From positions 574,594 to 636,326 of the forward strand of contig WELA01002258.1 in NCBI GenBank assembly GCA_009602735.1: a stretch of 61,733 nt of DNA. Direction: 5' to 3'. This document shows positions 57,562-61,733 of this stretch, piece by piece. Below the pieces are notes generated by a model. The model was not told the DNA's origin, made no database searches, and saw only the letters and a list, made by a program, of their open reading frames with translations. The position numbers and the translations under genes are program-made. This DNA is from Mesotaenium endlicherianum. Taxonomy: Eukaryota > Streptophyta > Zygnematophyceae > Zygnematales > Mesotaeniaceae. Position 1 is the stretch's first letter; each line of letters starts with the position of its first letter.

Positions 57562-60500
57562 ATGAAGCTGAGAAGCGGCTCCACATACAGTAGAGAGGCC
57601 ACCAATGGAGAGGCCAGCACATCTCAGCCGTCCGAGTCCAAAACTGACGGCCCGAAGCAGTTTGACTGCGTGGCTGATGCATCCGACCACAAGTTTTGCG
57701 GGCAGACAGCTCAGGTGCATGCATCATGCGGCTGACAAGTTTCTCTGTCGGGCTCTTTCAAGTCTCCCAATGCTTTCCCCAGCTTAAGTTCCCTAGCAGT
57801 GCAGCAGCAGAGCTCTGACTCCGGACTCGACCATGCTCTCTGCTGTAGAGGATGCCACAGTTGAGCGATACTTTAGTTCGATGAAGATATATCAAATGGT
57901 TATCGCTCACGGGTATTTCACGAATGTGACTCGGGGTTGGATGTCATATCTGACCAATGTGTCCCTGCTTGACGATTTTATGCTAATGTACCTCTGACTA
58001 CTCTATACCTTTCATTCACGTATCCCTGATGAATGTGCTTCTGACTTTTGAGTATATATTTTATTGGACTAATCAATCCCTGACTAATGTACTTCTGACT
58101 GATATTATCTCGGACTGGCATATATCTCTGACTAGTGTACCTCTCACTAACACAGCTTTGAGTGATGTATCTCTAAGGAGCATTACTTCAATCATTGCTG
58201 AACTTTAGCTGACCCAGGAACGCCGTGCACCCCTGGTGCACCAACGCCTGCTGTGCCTTAACCTCACACTTCAACACTGTCGGAATGGACAAAATGGGGG
58301 AAAAGGGTCGGGGAAGGCGAAGGAGGACAGGGGGACGGGGAGGAAAGGGGGGGAACGGGGAGGGGGGAGATTTGCTGGGGAGGAGGAGAGGGGCCAGTGG
58401 TGGTTGCGTGAAGGAAAGAAGAGGCGGCTATGTCCCCATTCGGATGCATGGCTGCCTTGATGCTGCGTCAAATATGCAGTGGTGTCGCGTTCCACGCCGA
58501 GGTGGCGCCCCGGCTGAGGTGGCGCTGTGGCTGAGGTGGCGCCGTGTGCAGGCGACAGATAAGAAGACGTGGACCAAAAGCGTGCAGAGGGAATGGGAGA
58601 TCCTCGAGACGAATCTCCCTGGTGCACTCCCCACCTTCCCTTTCCTCCCCATGAAATCAGACCACAGAATTTCTCTAAATGTCATTATAGCTTAAGAATG
58701 CCCCCTGGGGTGACACGTGTGTCTTGGCACTGCTGACACGTGCACGTCTGCGTGTCCATGTGTCTGCAGTCTAAGTGCGCGCGCGCGCACTAAGCGCACA
58801 CCGAGCACCTGAGCCGAGGAGCTCGGAGGCCGCACAGTGGGCTGACACGTGTCCGTCTCTTGGCATGATTTTGGGTGCTCTGGGGCACGTGGCGTGTGCG
58901 AGGGGGCGTTGGGGATGTGCGCTCGCGCGCGCGCAGACACGATATACGTGCGCGTGTACGAGGAGCGCATGGACCTCATGCGCGCGCTCATCGTGGGCCC
59001 CGCCGACACGCCCTACCAGGACGGCCTCTTCGTCTTCGACATCTGGCTGCCGCCCCACTACCCCGCCAGCCCGCCGGTACGCGCGGGCGCGTGCATCTCT
59101 CTGCCCCCCCCTTCCTTTCTCTCCCCTCCCTCGTCCTCCTTCCCCCCTGCTTTCTGCCCTCCCTTTCCCTTTCCCCCACTCTCGTCACCTCCCCTCCCCT
59201 CGCCTTCCCCCTCCTCCTCTGTTCCCCCATCTCTGTCTGCTCAGCGGCACACCGAGGGTGGCTTCACAGACTTCTCCCCACATGGCCCCTCAAACAACTC
59301 GCTAGACATTTTGCAACGGTGCTCCACGTGGCTCCCCTTGTGGCTCACTAGATGGCTTCCTCAACGGCTCTGCTTCCCTCCCCCCTCCCCTCCTTACCAC
59401 TATCTGCTCAGCTGCACGGATGGCTCCCCAGATGGCTCCCCAGATGCTTCCACCCCCCCCCCCCCTCCCTTCCTTAGGATGCTCATTAGGGAAGCTGGCA
59501 GGCGGGATGCGATTGTTGCTTCTGCTACTGCTGCTGCTATTGCTGCTGCTGCTGGTGGTGGTGGTGGTGTCTGTTACTGCTGCTGCTGTTGCCACCGATG
59601 GTGCCGGTGGTGGTGCTAGTGCTGGTGCTGGTGCTGGTGCTGCAGCAGCATCTGCCTTGTCAGCACGTCCACGTGGGCACGGCCTGCTCCAGGGGCGCGC
59701 TAGCATTGCGCCACTTGGCATATCCCGCAAAGGAGGCTGCCCGTCCGGGGTCTAGTGGCTCCTCCTCCGCGTGCATTCCTGTGTGCATGCGTGCGTGCGT
59801 GCGTGCGTGTGTGGCGTGCGCACATGCGTGCATGCTTGTGTGGTGTGCGTGCGTGCGTGCGTGTGTCTGCAATTACGCGTGTGTTTTTTGTGAAATTCTG
59901 CGCAGGCCAAGGCACTACCCCTCGGGGGGGAGGAGGAGGGGGGCATCATGCATGCGTGGTGCGCATGCATTCATGCGTGTGTCTGTTTGTTTGGAACTCG
60001 GTGCAGGTCGTGCACTACCACTCGGGGGGGGAGCGAATCAACCCCAACCTGTACGACTGCGGCAAGGTGTGCCTGAGTCTGCTCAACACGTGGGCGGGCA
60101 CTGGGACCGAGAACTGGTCTCCCTCCTCCACCATCCTCCAGGTTAGGGTCTCCCTCTCTCCCTTCCCCCCTTCCTTCCTCCCTTCCTTCCTCCCTTCCCT
60201 CCTCCCTTCCTCCCTTCCTTTCTCCCTTCCTCCCTTTCACACGCACGCACGCACGCACACACACACACGCACGCACGCATATACGCCCAACACGCACACG
60301 CACGTGCCCGCACGCACGCATATACACCCAACACACACATGCACGTGCCCGCACACACGCACTCTATGTCCCTCCCACGCACACATACAGACACACGGAC
60401 ACACACACACACACACACACAGATACACACACGCGTGCGCGGGCACGCGCAGGTAGGCAGTGGGATTGATACTTCACTAGTGGCTTTCATCACAAAGATA

Positions 60501-61369
60501 ATGAGCATGTTTGGAAATGGACGGAACTCAGAGGGCGTGTGACTCCACTTCTCCTCCTGGGGGCCCCCTGATGGTGCAGGTCCTGATGGACCCTACCCTG
60601 GCACCGCGTGCGTGGCGCCCTCCTGCCCCTCCTCCTGCTCCTCCTGCCCCTCCTTCTCCTGTTCCTTCTCCTGTTCCTTCTTCCTCCCTCCTCCCTTCCC
60701 CCTCCTCCCACCTCTTGCTGCTGCCGCTGGTGCTGGAGGCCCTGCAAGGCCTGGTGCTGGTCCCCCAGTCCAACTCTGCCATCTCTTCTACAGCACCCTC
60801 CTCCTCCTCCTCGTGCTGCTGCTGCTGCGGCCGCTGCTGCCGCTTCCGCAGGTGCTGCCCTAGCCTGCAGGGCGTGGTGCTGGTGCCGCATTTCCACTGC
60901 AACATCTGTTGGACTGCACTCTGCTCGCGCTCCTCCTGCTCCTCCTCCTCCTCCTCCTCCTCCTCCTCCTCCTCCTCCTCCTCCTGCTGCTGCTGCTCCT
61001 CTTGCTTCTGCTCCTGGGGCAGGTCTGGTGAGCCTGCAGGGCCTGGCACGGGTCCCCAAGCCCTGCTCTAACATCACCTCCATGGCGCTCCCCTCCTCCA
61101 TCCTGCTGCCCCTGCCGCTGCTGCTGCTCCTCCTGCTCCTCCTCCTGCTCCTCCTGCTGCTGCTGCTCCTGCCGATGCTGCTGCTGCTCTTGCAGGTGCT
61201 AGTGAGCCTGCAGGGGCTGGTGCTGGTGGCGCAGCCGTACTTCAATGAGCCCGGGTACGAGCGCTCCATGGGCACCCCCGACGGGGAGCGCCGCTCCAGG
61301 GAGTACAGCGACAACGCGCTCGTGCTCACCTGCAAGGCCATGATGTACCTCATCTGCCTGCGCCCCCTG
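57562..61369 (+). CDS. E2 ubiquitin-conjugating enzyme, UBE2O/UBC25-26 type (partial, continues past window)
   Basis: E2 enzymes carry ubiquitin as a thioester on a cysteine and pass it to substrates; the UBE2O class acts as an E2/E3 hybrid. Exons: 57562-57714, 58552-58621, 58937-59076, 60007-60141, 61196-61369. Introns are GT-AG and the phases agree. Exon 1 ends with [14 protein letters not shown], the segment that precedes the UBC core in this class. The core shows [80 protein letters not shown] (the catalytic Cys is the one in GKVCLSLL), [28 protein letters not shown] possible start at 57469 would add 31 residues. The remaining C-terminal exon or exons lie beyond the window. It is far shorter at the N-terminus than PHO2, so it resembles UBC25/26. 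Confidence 0.9.
57995..58180. repeat. Degenerate ~26-bp tandem array in E2 intron 1
   Basis: Seven or so copies of 'ctgactaatgtacttctga', variably decayed. Confidence 0.75.
59780..59880. repeat. (GCGT)n microsatellite
   Basis: Repeated GTGCGTGC tetramers in intron 3 of the UBE2O-type gene. Confidence 0.9.
60150..60445. repeat. (CTTC)n followed by (CACG)n/(CA)n tracts
   Basis: Pyrimidine tract CCCTTCCTT directly after the exon 60007-60141, then CACGCACG and CACA repeats, intronic. Confidence 0.93.
60570..61195 (+). repeat. Ladder of degenerate copies of the 5' edge of E2 exon 5
   Basis: Copies of the block 'gagcctgcagggcctggtgctggtg' occur at about 60735-60790, 60855-60915 and 61022-61085 (a weaker one at 60576-60605). 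They precede the true exon at 61196 and are separated by CTC/CTG-rich filler. Confidence 0.85.
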
Positions 61370-61610
61370 GTGCGTCCCCCCTGGTCACTCGCCCCTGGTC
61401 ACTCCCCCCTGGTCGCAGTGCTCGCTCGCCTGTTCGCCTGTAAGCTTACGATGTACCTCGCTTACATCTGCCTGTGCCCTCTGGTGCGTTCCCCCTGGTC
61501 ACAGTCCTGCGGTGCATCCCCCCTGGTCACAGTTCTTGCTTACAAGTGCGTGATGTCTCTCGTCTGCCTGAGTCCCCTGGTGCGTCCCCCGTCCCCCCTG
61601 GTCACGATCT
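61370..61610 (+). repeat. Copies of the 3' edge of E2 exon 5 beyond its donor
   Basis: The exon end and donor ('atgatgtacctcatctgcc...ccctggtgcgt') recur at about 61445-61504 and 61545-61605 with the following 'ccccctggtcac'. Confidence 0.85.
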
Positions 61611-61733
61611 CTCCGGCCCCCCTTCCCTGTCCCCTCTCTCCTCTACCCATTTTCCCCTCCACCCTCCACGCTCCTCCCGTCCGCCCCCCTCGCAGCTCCT
61701 CCCTTTGCGCAGCCCCTCTCACGCTCCCACCCC

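Noticed and set aside
1..61733. tRNA, rRNA, riboswitch or bacterial-type operon signals
   Set aside because: None seen on reading; all well-supported genes are spliced eukaryotic genes or retroelements.

Overview
The window looks like nuclear DNA of a streptophyte (plant-lineage) eukaryote, most likely a charophyte alga such as Chara. The evidence is plant-type gene families (a JMJ31-like JmjC protein, PRP38 with its plant-type C-terminus, an LPAT4/5-type acyltransferase, a UBE2O/UBC25-26-type E2), long GT-AG introns full of microsatellites, and chromodomain Ty3/gypsy elements primed by initiator tRNA-Met. The species is an inference; the gene families and exon phases were read directly from the sequence.

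Positions 1-26.3 kb are a retrotransposon graveyard. A short unidentified reading frame (1824-2219, resuming at 14465) is split by a 12.2-kb Ty3/gypsy element (2220-14459, target duplication CCAGC). Inside that element the gag segment, its primer-binding site and a third LTR are inverted relative to pol. The inverted block is bounded by an inverted 5-bp duplication (CCTCA/TGAGG), and gag and pol stay in phase across it. The element was hit again by a 503-bp solo LTR, a 1340-bp LTR-like insertion and an 828-bp hAT-like DNA element. A second, young Ty3/gypsy element (19596-26274, minus strand, duplication CCGAC) has an unbroken 1249-codon pol reached from gag through a textbook -1 frameshift signal. 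Two exons of a UBE2Q-type E2 (15856-16655) lie between the two elements.

Positions 28-61.7 kb carry four host genes as two divergent pairs: JMJ31-like (minus, 28017-40897) with PRP38 (plus, 41547-48700), and LPAT4/5-like (minus, 50114-56061) with a UBE2O-type E2 (plus, 57562 to beyond 61369). PRP38 and LPAT converge. PRP38 and LPAT give complete, phase-consistent models (413 and 439 codons). The JMJ31-like model has one unresolved join. The genes are unrelated housekeeping or regulatory functions (chromatin or RNA oxygenase, splicing, phospholipid acylation, ubiquitination), and I see no operon-like or pathway link.

The most unusual recurring signal is in the introns. Next to many exons lie ladders of degenerate copies of that exon's own edge, including the splice site. 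I see them in LPAT, PRP38, the UBE2O-type E2 (three places), the UBE2Q-type fragment and the JMJ31-like gene. They suggest that introns here grow by tandem duplication across exon-intron borders. Two assembly gaps (37250-37684, 48143-48155) both fall in introns.
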